A stretch of 64,000 nt of DNA from Spongilla lacustris. Lineage: Eukaryota; Porifera; Demospongiae; Spongillida; Spongillidae. The translations under genes and the position numbers were made by a program. Shown here in pieces: positions 46,345-58,202 of this stretch. A model generated the notes under the pieces. It ran no database searches. It had not been told where the DNA came from and saw only the letters and a list, made by a program, of their open reading frames with translations. The stretch is from NCBI GenBank assembly GCA_949361645.1, contig OX442416.1, positions 13,439,540 through 13,503,539 of the forward strand, read 5' to 3'. Each line of letters begins with the position of its first letter. Position 1 is the stretch's first letter.

Positions 46345-48292
46345 GTAAGAAACTGGACACTCTTTGGAGAAGGAATGAGGGGGACTGGTGATTATGTGTC
46401 ATGCTCTGTGGACGCCTGCTGATGTCTTGTGAGCAAACTGAGAGCATCAGGGCCAAGGGCACCTGAGGTCTCAATTGCAATTGGTATAAAAGGGTGAGAT
46501 TTGGACAGCAGAGCATATTTCTCCTTCTTCCTGGCTTCAGCAGCTGTGGCTACAGCTCTAGCTTCCCTTGTGGCATCTGCTATGCATGAGGCTGCGAAGG
46601 TGTCCACACAAGTAAAGTCCCAAACAAGACACTGGCCAGACTTCCATGGGGCAATGGAACAACCATCAGGTCGCTTGCCATCTGATCTGTATAGGCTGAT
46701 GGGCTCAAATGTTGATGGTACATTTATTGCTGCTAGTGACCTATGTATGATGGCATTGATAGCAGCATGCCTCGAAAAATGACCTTGGCTTTTGATGCAG
46801 CTGAGCCCATGCATGTATGAGTAGCAAGGGCATCAACATGACCTCCACAGTGGTGCAGATGTGGGGTTGACAGTGAGGTGTATCCAGACAGAGACCAACA
46901 GCTATCCTGGTTGTGTGATCATCCATTCGCAGGCCTAGGTAAGAGACAGGGAGGGCACACAACCAGGCCCCAGACTCTTCAGTGGCTGCTGCCAGTAACC
47001 TGGCCAGAGACCTGCAGTCAGAGGCACCCTGTAGGAGCTGATCATATGTCTCTTCCAGGTGAGGGAGGTCCCATGCCTTTTGTCTGGAAGATGAAGGGGA
47101 GACAGGAGGTGGATAGTTGTGACCCTCTCTCCACTGAATAACAGCGGCATCAACAGCTATGTATGGAATGTCAGAAAACCGAGCAGGCAAAATTTGGTTG
47201 ATAAGGTTGTAGGAACCAGCAGCTGAGGCCAAGAAGGCAGAAGGTGCAAGCTGAGAAGCTCTATACCACCAAAACAGACTGGCAGAGTGGCCTGGGACCA
47301 AGCTGACTCGCAAGAAAAATTGATATTCAGAACCTCAGTCAGAGTGCTGCGCAATTCAGCATCATAAACCGCCAAGCACGGAGATGTGAAACAAGGCGCT
47401 ATCCTGAGGATATACAAAATCTTAGGGATGGCAAATGAGTGGCAGAGCAGAATCAAGTCATCCTGGTTGCTCAGGAGACTCAAGCTAGATTTCATTTTCC
47501 TGAGTGCTTCCACTTTATCGAGCAACGCTTCATCAACAGACGAACCAATTGGTGAGCCCAGCAAAGTAGCAGTGTCGGGCATGACTCTACAAAGGTCAGG
47601 TGCCAGGTGCAAAAGACCTGGCAGCTTGATCTGCACAGATGAGTTCTGATTTGTGATGGTTAAGCTCCAGACCAATGTCAGCAGCTTCTCTTTCGATCAT
47701 CTTAAAATCATCACATACATCTGCCTCATTGCCACCTAAGGTTGCATCATCGAGGTAGAATATACGAAACTCAGAACGTAACATCTGTGTCGAGGGAAAG
47801 ATAACAAGGCAGAACAACAAAGGACCAAGAGGGTCACCTTGTTGTACCCCTTCTGCAGAGCTGATGATGGTGTCATGAAAATAGAGGGAATAAGAGGCTG
47901 AATAGCAGGAGTAGATAAAGGGGAACATCTCTGGGGTGTGTAGCTTAGCATCTTGATACAGATCAGATGGCAAGCGACCTGATGGTTGTTCCATTTCCCC
48001 ATGGAAGTCTGGCCTGTGTCTTGTTTGGAACTTTACCTTCGCAGCCTCATACATAGCTGATGCCACAAGGGAAGCTAGAGCATAGCCACAGCTGCTGAAG
48101 CCAGAAAGAAGGAGAAATATGCTCTGCTGTCCAAATCCCACCATTTTATACCGATTGCAATTGAGACCTCAGGTGCCCTTGGCCCTGATGCTCTCAGTTT
48201 GCTCACTGATATCAGCAGGTGTCAGCAGAGCATGACACATAATCACCAGTCCCTCTCATCAGTTCCTTCTCCAAAAAGTGTCCATTGCATTA
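46345..48292 (-). pseudogene. Reverse transcriptase + nuclease relic with inverted flanks
   Basis: The minus strand reads, from about 47955 to 46392, a decayed retroelement protein in overlapping frames. It holds an RT core with GVQQGDPLGPLLFC and FYLDDATLGG (the YxDD-type motif), then thumb-like and linker segments (ATLPVCFGGIE, LAPSAFLASAAGSYNLI). A C-terminal domain carries SDGKRPDGCSI, LVWDFTCVDTFAASC and KKEKYALLSKSHPFIPIAIE, which I read as a PD-(D/E)XK-type nuclease region on pattern alone. The 5' portion of the RT is missing. The first about 340 bp (48290-47956) is an inverted copy of the nuclease-coding 3' end (46350-46690). Several frameshifts separate the blocks. Confidence 0.72.
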
Positions 48293-48651
48293 CAGCACGG
48301 CAATGCTGCCTCTGTATTGGGCACCACAAGTAGCATGTAGTGTATATAGTGTATCCCTGTGTATCCAGTACCATTTATATATTGTAGTTCATTATAATAT
48401 TATATATAACATGTAAGAAATAGATTTTTTTAAAAGAACAGACTTGAAAGTCAAATAACATATATACTCGAACACCTGCATGCATGCACATAATAGCATC
48501 GCATACAAAATCTACTATGTGAATAAACTACTACATGTGACTCTGCTGCCTCTTATGTGGCTGTAATTATGGTAAACTCGATTCAGCCTCACCCATCCAG
48601 TCACTTCACTTGCATTGGTGGTTTTTACCATTTCAATTTTTGCTGCGAAAG

Positions 48652-49903
48652 TAGGGTGTGTAACCGGTTATCAGGTTATTCGGGTTATTCGGATATTCGC
48701 AAAAACCTATCCGTTCGAATAGTAATTTAGCATTACTCGGAAAAATCGATTATTGGATCTGTTCTATTCGAAATAACCGGTTTGTGCATCTCCATTCGGA
48801 GGTACTTAGGTATTCGTCGTACGCATCGACAATTCGCCCATTATTCGGATACATTTTTATGACGATATCCGGATACCCGTTTACGATGTTACGTGTACGA
48901 CAATAATTGAAGTTAATTAACGTCACTGTTGTTACTATAAATATATACGTGGGGACGAGATCAAACTTTGATCTCGTCCATTATAATACAGTACCGGTAA
49001 TTCGAACTAGCCAAAAGAGATGAGATCACCCTCTTCACGTGTCATGACGACGGACAGCTCCAGCTACAAATCAAAGTTAGTTTGCTTAGTGTATTCCAAC
49101 AAGCTGGTTTCTTGCATCAATCTCTCTGAGCTGGCGATCGTACTAGGCCTACTTTAGTATTTTCAAAACTCGCAATGGTGAAATGGAGGCTGCATGGCTG
49201 GTGGTGCGTAAACGTCTATTCTTTTGGCATCAAGTGCGATGTGTACATCTGTAGTTAGACCTCCGCGTGGCCACGCTAACTTAGGTCGGGACGCGCCCAA
49301 CTCGGTATGTGGTTAGGCCAAGCGCTGTGGTTGTGTGCTGAGTGCATCTGGTGTGATGTGGGGTAGCTGTGGATGCATGCTGAGGGTACTGATCTGGTGT
49401 AATGTGGGTAGTTGTAGGGTGTCTGGTGTACCCATGAGGGCATTTGGTGTGGTGGGGGTAGGTGTGTTAGTGTGCTGAGGGTATCTGGTGTGATGGGGTA
49501 GGTGTGTTAGTGTGCTGAGGGTATCTGGTGTGATGGGGGTATAGGTGTGTTTGTGTGCTGAAGGCATCTGGTGTGATGTGGGTAGGTGTGTGTGTGCTGA
49601 GGGCATCTGGTATGATGGGGGTAGGTGTGTTAGTGTGCTAAGGGTATCTGGTGTGATGTGGGTAACTGCAGGAGGGTCTCTGGTGGGATGTGTACATTTA
49701 GGTGGCTCAGTGAGCAGAGAACCTGAATAACCTAGGTATTCGGCTGGCAAATTGTCAAAACCTATTCGGAAAAATCGATTTTCTTTTTTCAAGTATTCGG
49801 AAAAATCGATTTTCAGATTCAGAAAAACCTGAAAAATCGATTACTGTTTTAAAAGTATTCGGAAAAATCGATTTTCATTATTCAGGGGAGGTTACACACC
49901 CTA
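48652..49903. mobile_element. hAT-type non-autonomous element
   Basis: A 1252-bp element with ends TAGGGTGTGTAACC in inverted orientation and a perfect 8-bp duplication TGCGAAAG (48644-48651 and 49904-49911). The 8-bp duplication is the hAT signature. The interior has many copies of ATTCGGAAAAATCGATTTTC-like motifs near both ends and a minisatellite at about 49330-49690. No transposase. Confidence 0.88.
49330..49690. repeat. Minisatellite inside the hAT element
   Basis: Degenerate units built from GTGTGCTGAGGGTATCTGGT and GTGATGGGGGTAGGTGTGTT, roughly 40-45 bp. The minus-strand Thr/Pro/His-rich frame here is a by-product. Confidence 0.85.
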
Positions 49904-50019
49904 TGCGAAAGGTTTCATAACAGAGTTACCTTAAAACGACCAAATAAGGACACCATCAATTCTGATAGGATAACAGAATCAATCGATCTAGTAAGACTTG
50001 TATATGACTGGCCATCAGT

Positions 50020-50225
50020 GTCCAAGACCAAATAAAACCTCAGTCTGGGCAGCCAACACTCCTCTCACACCGAGATCAGCTACCAAGGCAGGAAGACCTC
50101 TCACAGGATCAGCATCTCTCATGATTGGATATCTGATCACGTCGCTAAATGCTGCAATCGATGCAAGATCTCCCAAAGCATCTCGCACCTCAGGATCATC
50201 TTTTGTTTGGTGATACTTAATAGCT
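50020..50225 (-). pseudogene. Retroelement nuclease-domain fragment
   Basis: The minus strand encodes YHQTKDDPEVRDALGDLASI, IRYPIMRDADPVRGLPALVA and DLGVRGVLAAQTEVLFG before a stop. I recognise the EVRDALGDL...PALVADLGVRG...Q pattern from a C-terminal domain of invertebrate RT proteins. It is related in kind to, but not a copy of, the relic at 46345-48292. No RT motifs adjoin it. Confidence 0.5.
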
Positions 50226-51119
50226 ACATGTACATCATCCCAAAAGTATGATGGTTAAAGCTATATAGGTCAAAGTGGTAGAGGGAAACTGCATGGAAAT
50301 CTTGCCATGTACTGCCCTTTGAATGGCTCATTTCTTCCCATCACACACTACAGAGATGTCAGTATCAAAATGAACTGATCATTTTGGAGTCATTTCACTC
50401 ATGACTGATCTCTTTCTTTGTCTATGACGTGTGATCAGAAGTCTCCCTATAGCCTTTTGTTGGTGTAACGATTACATCAGTGCATGCTCTGGAAGATGGC
50501 TGCTCCAGCTTTTTCAAAAGGGTTGTTAACACCCATTCCCCCCATCCAAGCTGGTAATGTGAATAGATATAGCTCTAGCTGTGACATGACCCTACCAAAA
50601 GCAGCAGGCCAAATTATTTTATCTTACCACTGTAATGCTATTTTTTTTTGGTCATTTTTTTGTTCAGACCATAACTTTGGTCTAACTGGCATAGCGTATT
50701 GAACCACATACCTGTGCAAGAAAGGAAGCTTTCCAATACACATCAGCGTACCATACCAATTCTGAAGTGTGTAAAATTATTTTGCAAGCACACACCCCAT
50801 CCAAGGCCACACACCTTTATATGCAGCATGTCGGATAAAGGAACATGCTCAACATTATTAATACACGCTCTTAGCTTTAACCAGTATATAAAAACAATGA
50901 TCATCAATGTACAGTATGTAAGGCCATTTAGTAAAAGTCATCTACCGGGATAAGAGTAGAGCAGACAGCTTCCTAAGTATGGCCTGGCCTTGCTACTGAC
51001 TTATAACATTTATTTTGTTGGAGATTGGAAACCATGTTCTGAACCAAGTGGGTGGCAAGATCATGGCAGGCATGTTCTTAGTAATGACCCTTATTAAGCC
51101 CTGCCTTACCAAGATGTAT

Positions 51120-51166
<47 letters not shown>

Positions 51167-51735
51167 CGCGCACACACACACACACACGTACACATGCACA
51201 CACATGCACACACACACGCACACATGCACACACACATACACACACGCACACACATGCACACACATACACACACGCACACACGCGTGCACACACAAAGTAA
51301 TATACACTATACAGTAGTATATGATCGATAGTGCCGTGTGCAAAAGAAAAGTCCGTGTGCAGAACGTATTATTTTAATAATGTGCCGAGTGCAAGTGCTG
51401 TGGTAAGTTGGGAAGTTGGATAATCAGTCCACGTAGTCGTTTAGAACTAGATTGTTACGCCGCGCCACAAGTACGCCTACTACATCATGCCCTGTGTGTC
51501 GTCGTGCGTGCCTTGCGATGGTGGATGACCTACATCCAATGCAGCATTGGAAGAGGAATTTATGGACATAGATGCCAAAAGTAAGTCTTCTAGCCTTCTT
51601 CTTAGCTTCTTTTTTTTTTTTGCCCCTTCGTGTCGTCAGAACCGGAAGTTAAAATGATATGCGTTTGTGATAACTGCTGACTACAGGATTTTAATTCATA
51701 TTACTTATTGTTAGAAGCCACGTCGAGCTAGAGGG
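50226..51735. other. Region upstream of ZIP-B
   Basis: No genes seen. Contains a (CA)n tract at 51118-51297. The ZIP-B promoter and 5' UTR should lie in about 51300-51735, but I find no clear TATA box. Confidence 0.4.
51118..51297. repeat. (CA)n microsatellite with ATGCA interruptions
   Basis: About 180 bp of CA repeats with repeated CATGCACACA interruptions. The His/Thr and Cys/Val frames across it are artefacts. Confidence 0.95.
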
Positions 51736-54700
51736 ATGATGAAGGTGACGTACTACTGCGTGCTGCTGTGCACCTTGTGGGCGACCATGGTGAAATCACG
51801 TAAGTGTGGAAACGGCAAGTGCGTAACTACTAAGCTACGGGGTGGGGAGGAGCTACAAAATGAGGATAGACGTCCACGCTGCACTAAAGTATACATCGCG
51901 TGCAAGGTACACTGTACTACAGGGTACCTTACCTGTACCTAGTACAGAACCGCTAGTACAGTACGTGGAGCCTACAGTACTGGAGCCTTCACTATAGTAC
52001 AGTACGTGGAGCCTACAGTACTGGAGCCTTCACTATAGTACAGTACGTGGAGCCTACAGTACTGGAGCCTTCACTATAGTACAGTACGTGGAGCCTACAG
52101 TACTGGAGCCTTCACTATAGTACAGTACGTGGAGCCTTCACTATAGTACAGTACGTGGAGCCTTCACTATAGTACAGTACATGGAACCTACAGTACTGGA
52201 GCCTTCACTATAGTACAGTACGTGGAGCCTTCACTATAGTACAGTACGTGAAGCCTTCACTATAGTACGGTACGTGAAGCCTACACTTTAAGTACGCACA
52301 GCTAGGTTCACAATTAAGTACTATACTATAGTGTACTGATTTCAGCTTGATAAAGGCTGCGCATGTGTTCATTTTGTCACACTCATCCCCCTCATACTCA
52401 CTCACCCTCTTCCCCCTCACCCTCTCTTCCCTCACACTCCCTCACCCTCTCCTGCCTCACCCGCCTCACCGTACATGTGCAGAGGTTCCTACTTGGTTAA
52501 ATGAGGTGAGCAGCTGGCCTGGGCTGGGGCAGTGGGGGAAGTTGGATCTTATCATTTGTATGGTGTGGTAGAGTTGTGTAAGCTACATGTATGCTTAGTT
52601 CCAAGTTAACCACATTTGTATGTGTGTACGTTTTTTTTGATAGTGTCCATTTACAACATGTTTTGATTTATCTTCACCTTGTCTCCCCCTTCTGACTTTT
52701 TGAATCACTTCAGACATGTTTGGATGGGTTGGCTCTGCCAAAGTTCAACGAGCTTGCTGTTGTGTATGGCATCAGCAATGGGAGTGGTCTGTGCCGTGTT
52801 GGTGTAGGGGACATTGCCAATGGAAGTACTGGTGTGTGTGCGTGTGAGTGTGTGTGTGTGTATCTAAGGAAGCACGTACTTGTACATGTACAGGTAGCGT
52901 GGTAATCCTGTGTGCCCACCTGTGTAGATTGATGGAGTACATGCACATGAGATTAGTCTTGTTTTAGGGGCAGATACATGTACCAGTATTTCCACACACT
53001 ATGTGTACATGTTTCAATGTTTTCAGTTGCATACAGCTCACATACATTTTACTGTACATTTTTCTGCTTGATACATACATGTACATGTACATGTAGGTAC
53101 ATGTAAATGTACATGTACACATGTACATGCACAACATTACATGTACATGTATCTGTGTGCGCTCTAAACATGCTCACAGGATCAGATGGTACAGTAGTCT
53201 GCTCATCATGTCAGCCAGTTGTTGAACTGTGCGCCAGTTTTGTTGGTGACCTCAACCAGACTGTGGAGAACCAGTGTGAGGTGGCCACCACCATCACCAC
53301 CCAAGCCTGTCACCGTGGTATGCCTCCCTCCCTCCCTCCCTCCCTCCCTCCCTCCCTCCCTCCCTCCCTCCCTCCCTCCCTCCCTCCCTCCCTCCCTCCC
53401 TCCCTCCCTCCCTCCCTCCCTCCCTCCCTCCCTCCCTCCCTCCCTCCCTCCCTCCCTCCCTCCCTCCCTCCCTCCCTCCCTCCCTCCCTCCCTCCCTCCC
53501 TCCCTCCCTCCCTCCCTCCCTCCCTCCCTCCCTCCCTCCCTCCCTCCCTCCCTCCCTCCCTCCCTCCCTCCCTCCCTACCTCCTCCCTCCCTCCATCTCT
53601 CCCTCCCTCCCTCTCTCTCCTCCCCTCCCTCCCTCTCTCTCCTCCCCTCCCTCCCTCTCCTCCCCTTCCTCCCTCTCCTCCCTCCTCCCCCTCTCCCTCT
53701 CTCCCTCTCCTTCCATTATTTTCCATCAGGATTTTTTTTACCAAACTTATTACTTCCTCACACCCCCACACACACACACACACAGCCACAGTCTCCTACA
53801 AGGCTTATGGCTATGGTCTGGTCATGCTGGTGGTGGTCTTGGTGCTGACCACGTTGATGTCCTTTGTACTGGCAAAGCTAGGTCAGCTCCTCAAGTGGAG
53901 GTCCAGTGGGGGAGGAGGTGGGGGTGACCAGTCCTACAAGCTCCTGAACCTTGGCCTCACTGCTCTTGGAGCCTCCGCATTGATGGACAACGTCGTGCTG
54001 CACATCGTACCTGAGGTGGGTCTGGGCACCATGTGGGATATGGTAATGTTGATGTACATGTACATGTACATACATATATGCTGAATCCACATTATACATG
54101 TACATGTACATGTACATGCATCCATGTACATGTAATTGCATTCTCCCTGTTGGCTACAGATGTGTGTTGTGCCATCCATTCAGTATCATGCCTTAGAGGT
54201 GGTACATGTACTTACATGTACATGTTTGTATGGAAGTGCAATGTGTACATGTACATGTACATGTGCACTTTGCAAAGTGACATACATGTAGTTATGTAAC
54301 ATGTGTGTGGTTGCATTTCCCCACCCCACTCCCTCACACCCCCTACATGCACAGGTCTCCCTCGTTCCCCTCTCCCATTTCCATTCAGTTATCATGCCTT
54401 AGAGATGGTACATGTACTTATGGAAGTGCATGTACATGTACATGTACATGTACAGTGTGCAAGCTGTATTTATATTTAAATGTATATGTGTATGTATGTG
54501 TGCATACATATACATGTACCTGTACATGTATGTTCATGTACCGTACATGTGCAGGTACACTGTACATGTACCTTGTGTGGACAGAGGGTTTGGTACATGT
54601 ACATGTACATGTTGAGGTTGCCTCTTTTTTTTTTTGAGTTGTATGGAGTAGTTTCTGTTTCATAAAAAATTTAATGAAGGGAAGGTCTTCTACTCAGGAC

Positions 54701-57113
54701 CCAGTAGAAGTTCATGCGAGCTAGCTGGGTATGCATTTCTCACACATTATCCCAACCCCCCCCCCCCCCCTCCCCTCCCCCCCCCCAGATATTTGACGTT
54801 AGTGCCAGCAGCAGTATAGTATGGGGCAAGGGATGTGTGATGCTTTTGGGGCTGTATGCCTTCTACCTGCTGGAGTTTGTGCTCCACTCCTTCACTGGAC
54901 ACAGCCATGTAAGGAATATATGGGGAGGGGGGGGGGGGGGGGGGGGATTGATACACAAGTACATTGTATGTGTATGTGTACATTGTGTGCATGCACATGT
55001 ACATGCACACAATGTATCGTTTCTTCTTAGCAATACATACATGTACATGTACACATGTACATGTATGCAACGTATATGATTGTTGTGCACGTTCTTAACA
55101 TGTGTTTTGCATGTTCTGTGCATATACCGTACAGTACATCTATGTAATTGTATGATCCCATCTTGTTCTAAATAGAGCCATGGAGGAGATGGTGGTGATG
55201 GTGATGGTGGCCATGACGACCTCAATCGAGAGGTGACCCTCCCCCACGGGTCATGCAAGGACGATGAAGCGGGGGCCACCATAGTGCACCCTCGCAGGGG
55301 GCGTGATGAGGACTGCACACAGCAGAAGTATGGCTCTGTGCCTCACCCTGATGAGGTGAAGGTGGAAGAGAAAGACATAGATGAGGTGAAGGTGGTAGTG
55401 AAAGACAGAGCTGAGGATGAATCGACCTTTGGGGGCAGTACGGATAGTGCACAGAGGCCCAATGGGGCCAGTGATGTGGTAAGTCTAATGTACATGTACT
55501 TCCTGTAAGAACTGATCTTTCTTACAATGTACACTGTACAGTGTACAGGCATTGTGCTAGTTTTTGACTGTGATTTGTAATGTACATGTACATGTACATG
55601 TACATGTACATGTGGGACACATGCCAGACAGTAAATATTGTCAACTTGGTAACCCACCAATGTACATTGTGTATTTGTACCAGTGCACATGATAACAGTC
55701 GGACATCAGACATTTTTCCGATCAATTTCGTTAAATGTCAGATCAATTCTGCACATGCACGGTAAGAATGTCCGGACCAATTGTGGCTAGAAATGGCGGC
55801 AAATGTCTAGTTGAAATTGAGACTGACGTTGAGCCTGAGGCGAAGAAGCACAGCCTTATTGTCCGGACCGTTAAAAAATGGGTTTTGGAGAACGAAAAGA
55901 TCTTTGGTACATCTACGTGACTAGCGTTCAATACCAGTGCATTAGATCTTACTATAGTTGCATCGCTAAAGTGTTCTGTGTGCATTCAGATTGAAGGAAA
56001 ATTGCGCGGAAGAAGAAACTTCAACCCAGCGTTCATTGTGGGTTCGACAAACCTTAGAGCTTCATCGTTCAAAGATCATGATCATGCTGCTACGGATATG
56101 CATGCGCATGCTTAAGCTACTCTATAAAAAAAGCCTTTTGAGTAGTATAGTTGATTGCTCTCCTATTGCTAAGGCTTTAAGTATACTTGATGCCAACACT
56201 CAGGCTACAGTTAGTCGTATAAAGTTCAAGATAACTTACATGATATGCAAAGAGGGATTGGCACTTTTAAAAATGTCAGCATTGTGTGAAGTTGAGGAAA
56301 AGCATGAGGATAATTTGGAAAATAATAGTACATTGCATGATTCTTTGTCCGGTCAATTCGGAAATATGACAGGTCAACTTAGGTAATGGTCTGATAATGT
56401 GTCAGGGCAAACCTGAAACCTTATCACATGCACTGATGTACAGGTACACAAAGTGTGTGGCACAAAATATACATGTACACATGTACATGTGTACATGTAT
56501 ATTTGAATCTAATGCTTTGTGTGATGCATGTCTTTTTCATCAATTGCACTCATGGGGCTGTTTTAGACAGTGTACATGTACATGTACATACATGTACATG
56601 TATGTACATGTACATGTGCATTTGTATATTACAATGACACACACACATTACATGTACATGTGTACATGTACAAACCACAAGCTGATGGTGTGAGTGCAAT
56701 TGAAGCCACCTCAGGATCAACTACCAAGAAGTTAACATGTATTGTACATGTACAAATACATTTGTTAAGTGTATTGATCTTACTTACATGTACATGTAGT
56801 GGTACATGTACTTCACATAAATTACTGTGCACATCCAAAAACAGAAATCATTTTTCAAGTTGCAAATATTTATTGTCTGGTGTGTGTTCCCCCATGTGGT
56901 GTACGTAACAGGGTACCAGTCCCCTCACTGATCATGGTCACTCCCATGGAGGAGGGCACTGGAGAAGTTCCCCTTTCCTGCTCCTCATGTTGGCAGACAC
57001 CCTGCACATGCTTGCAGATGGTGTGGCCCTTGGGGCCTCCATTTCCCAGAGCCTGACGTTGGGACTGACCACTTCCTTAGCACTCCTCCTCCACGAGCTG
57101 CCCCACATGTTTG
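51736..57113 (+). CDS. ZIP-B: LIV-1-type ZIP metal transporter (3' end not found)
   Basis: Eight exons join in phase: 51736-51799, 52483-52505, 52714-52831, 53180-53317, 53786-54015, 54789-54908, 55176-55478 and 56912-57113, giving 399 residues so far. MMKVTYYCVLLCTLWATMVKS is a signal peptide. A Cys-bearing ectodomain with NGS, NET and NQT glycosylation sites follows. TM1 (about 124-146), TM2 ending LHIVPE (about 186-191) and TM3 (about 206-226) precede a 101-residue His/Asp/Gly-rich loop and HGHSHGGGHW. TM4 carries LHMLADG and TM5 ends HELPHM. LIV-1 ZIPs move zinc or similar metals into the cytosol. Here the usual HN..DG and HE.PHE read HM..DG and HELPHM, so the metal site is unusual. The last two exons, seen in ZIP-A, are not found downstream here. 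Confidence 0.87.
51945..52285. repeat. 41-bp minisatellite in ZIP-B intron 1
   Basis: Unit GTACGTGGAGCCTACAGTAC plus TGGAGCCTTCACTATAGTACA, four clean copies, then shortened variants lacking the CTACAGTACTGGAGC part. Confidence 0.92.
53320..53710 (+). repeat. (CCCT)n tract in ZIP-B intron 4
   Basis: About 250 bp of perfect CCCT repeats followed by mixed CCCTCT/CTCC sequence, starting just after the exon 4 donor GTATGC. Orthologous in position to the 1.8-kb tract in ZIP-A. Confidence 0.96.
54761..54786 (+). repeat. Poly-C tract before the ZIP-B exon 6 acceptor
   Basis: C run interrupted by TCCCCT, ending in the acceptor AG at 54787-54788. Matches the tract before ZIP-A exon 6. Confidence 0.85.
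55681..56435 (+). mobile_element. hAT-like deletion derivative with zinc-finger remnant, copy 1
   Basis: A 755-bp element in ZIP-B intron 7. Ends read inward are CAGTGCACATGATAAC and CAGTGCATGTGATAAG. Flanks are TTGTAC and ATGTAC, a 6-bp duplication with one mismatch. Inside, a broken frame gives SLKCSVCIQIEGKLRGRRNF, NPAFIVGSTNLRASSFKDH and TDMHAHA, a TTF-type zinc finger as found at the N-terminus of hAT-like transposases. The ORFs at 55735-55920 and 55991-56386 overlap it out of frame. The catalytic part is deleted. Copy 2 lies at 59714-60637, inverted. Confidence 0.75.
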
Positions 57114-57142
57114 GTAGGTGCTGTGTGTGTGTGTGTGTGCGT

Positions 57143-57190
<48 letters not shown>

Positions 57191-58199
57191 TTGTGTTTGT
57201 GTGTACATTGTATGTGTGTGTGTTTGTACAGTACATGTATGATGCATACATGTACATGTACATGTATAATACTGTGTAAAAAGGTTGTACAGTATGATAC
57301 CAGATTGAACGACCCTCCACGCCACCATGTACATGTACATGTACCTTTTTCAAACACACATAGTGGTACCACCTTTAAAGATCTAACCATTTAGGATTGC
57401 AATGGCATGCTTCACTACACTACAGGCACGTAGTCTCGTGCCCAGACACAATGCATCGCAGCTGCGGATGAATTACATGTACATGTACCTTACCGCTACA
57501 CTTGCATAAGATCTGGAGACATTCACGTACAATGTTTGTGCCATGCAGGGCCCAATGTTTACAAGTTAATGTCAGATTATAAACACACTGTCATGTGACA
57601 CTAGAATGAATACTGGTGGCTGCTGTGCCTATGGTGTGCTCTAAACAGAGTAGGGAAAAGTAAACGGAGCTCTGTTATCCATTGAAGCGTTTAAGGCCCG
57701 GGAGGTTAGAAGGTGTTTATACCACCGTGTTTCTATAAGGCCTAAAACGGCTACTTGGCTTAGACTCTCAAGCATACATGAATGCGGTTGTACATGTACT
57801 ACATTGTATCTACATGTATGAGCACGCTCCAAACAACAGCACCAATCTTCAACCACGGGTCAATACACCTCCATTGACAATCAGATCTATGGACAGCACC
57901 TCTCAGATATCAATGCAACTGCCCATATATCGTTGTATTCATATTGGCAAATTTAATGCTTTAATAACCTTTATGGTTTAGGAGATATGCATTGCTGAAT
58001 ATTTAATCACTTCACTGATAAGCTCAACTTTGAAATGTTTTATCTTCATATCCACTTAGAACATACATCTACATGTACATGTAGTTGCATGTTTTACATC
58101 AAATCCAAGATCTTATGAAGTACAATCAATATATCATATGCATTTTGGAGGGGAGGTGTAAGGGTTAAACAAGTAATTAGTTTATAACACAGATTTCAC
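57114..58199. other. Sequence after ZIP-B exon 8
   Basis: Starts with the exon 8 donor GTAGGT and a (GT)n microsatellite (57121-57202), then non-coding sequence. No match to ZIP-A exons GDYSILF or LPELINGVP was found here or further right. Confidence 0.5.
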
Positions 58200-58202
58200 T
58201 AA

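Noticed and set aside
46501..46782. Plus-strand ORF over the RT relic
   Set aside because: Antisense shadow of the KRPDG/WDFTC domain.
51078..51343. Cys/Val-rich ORFs suggesting a cysteine-rich peptide
   Set aside because: Translation of a (GT)n microsatellite.
55991..56386. 131-codon ORF in the hAT-like element
   Set aside because: It overlaps, out of frame, the recognisable TTF zinc-finger frame.
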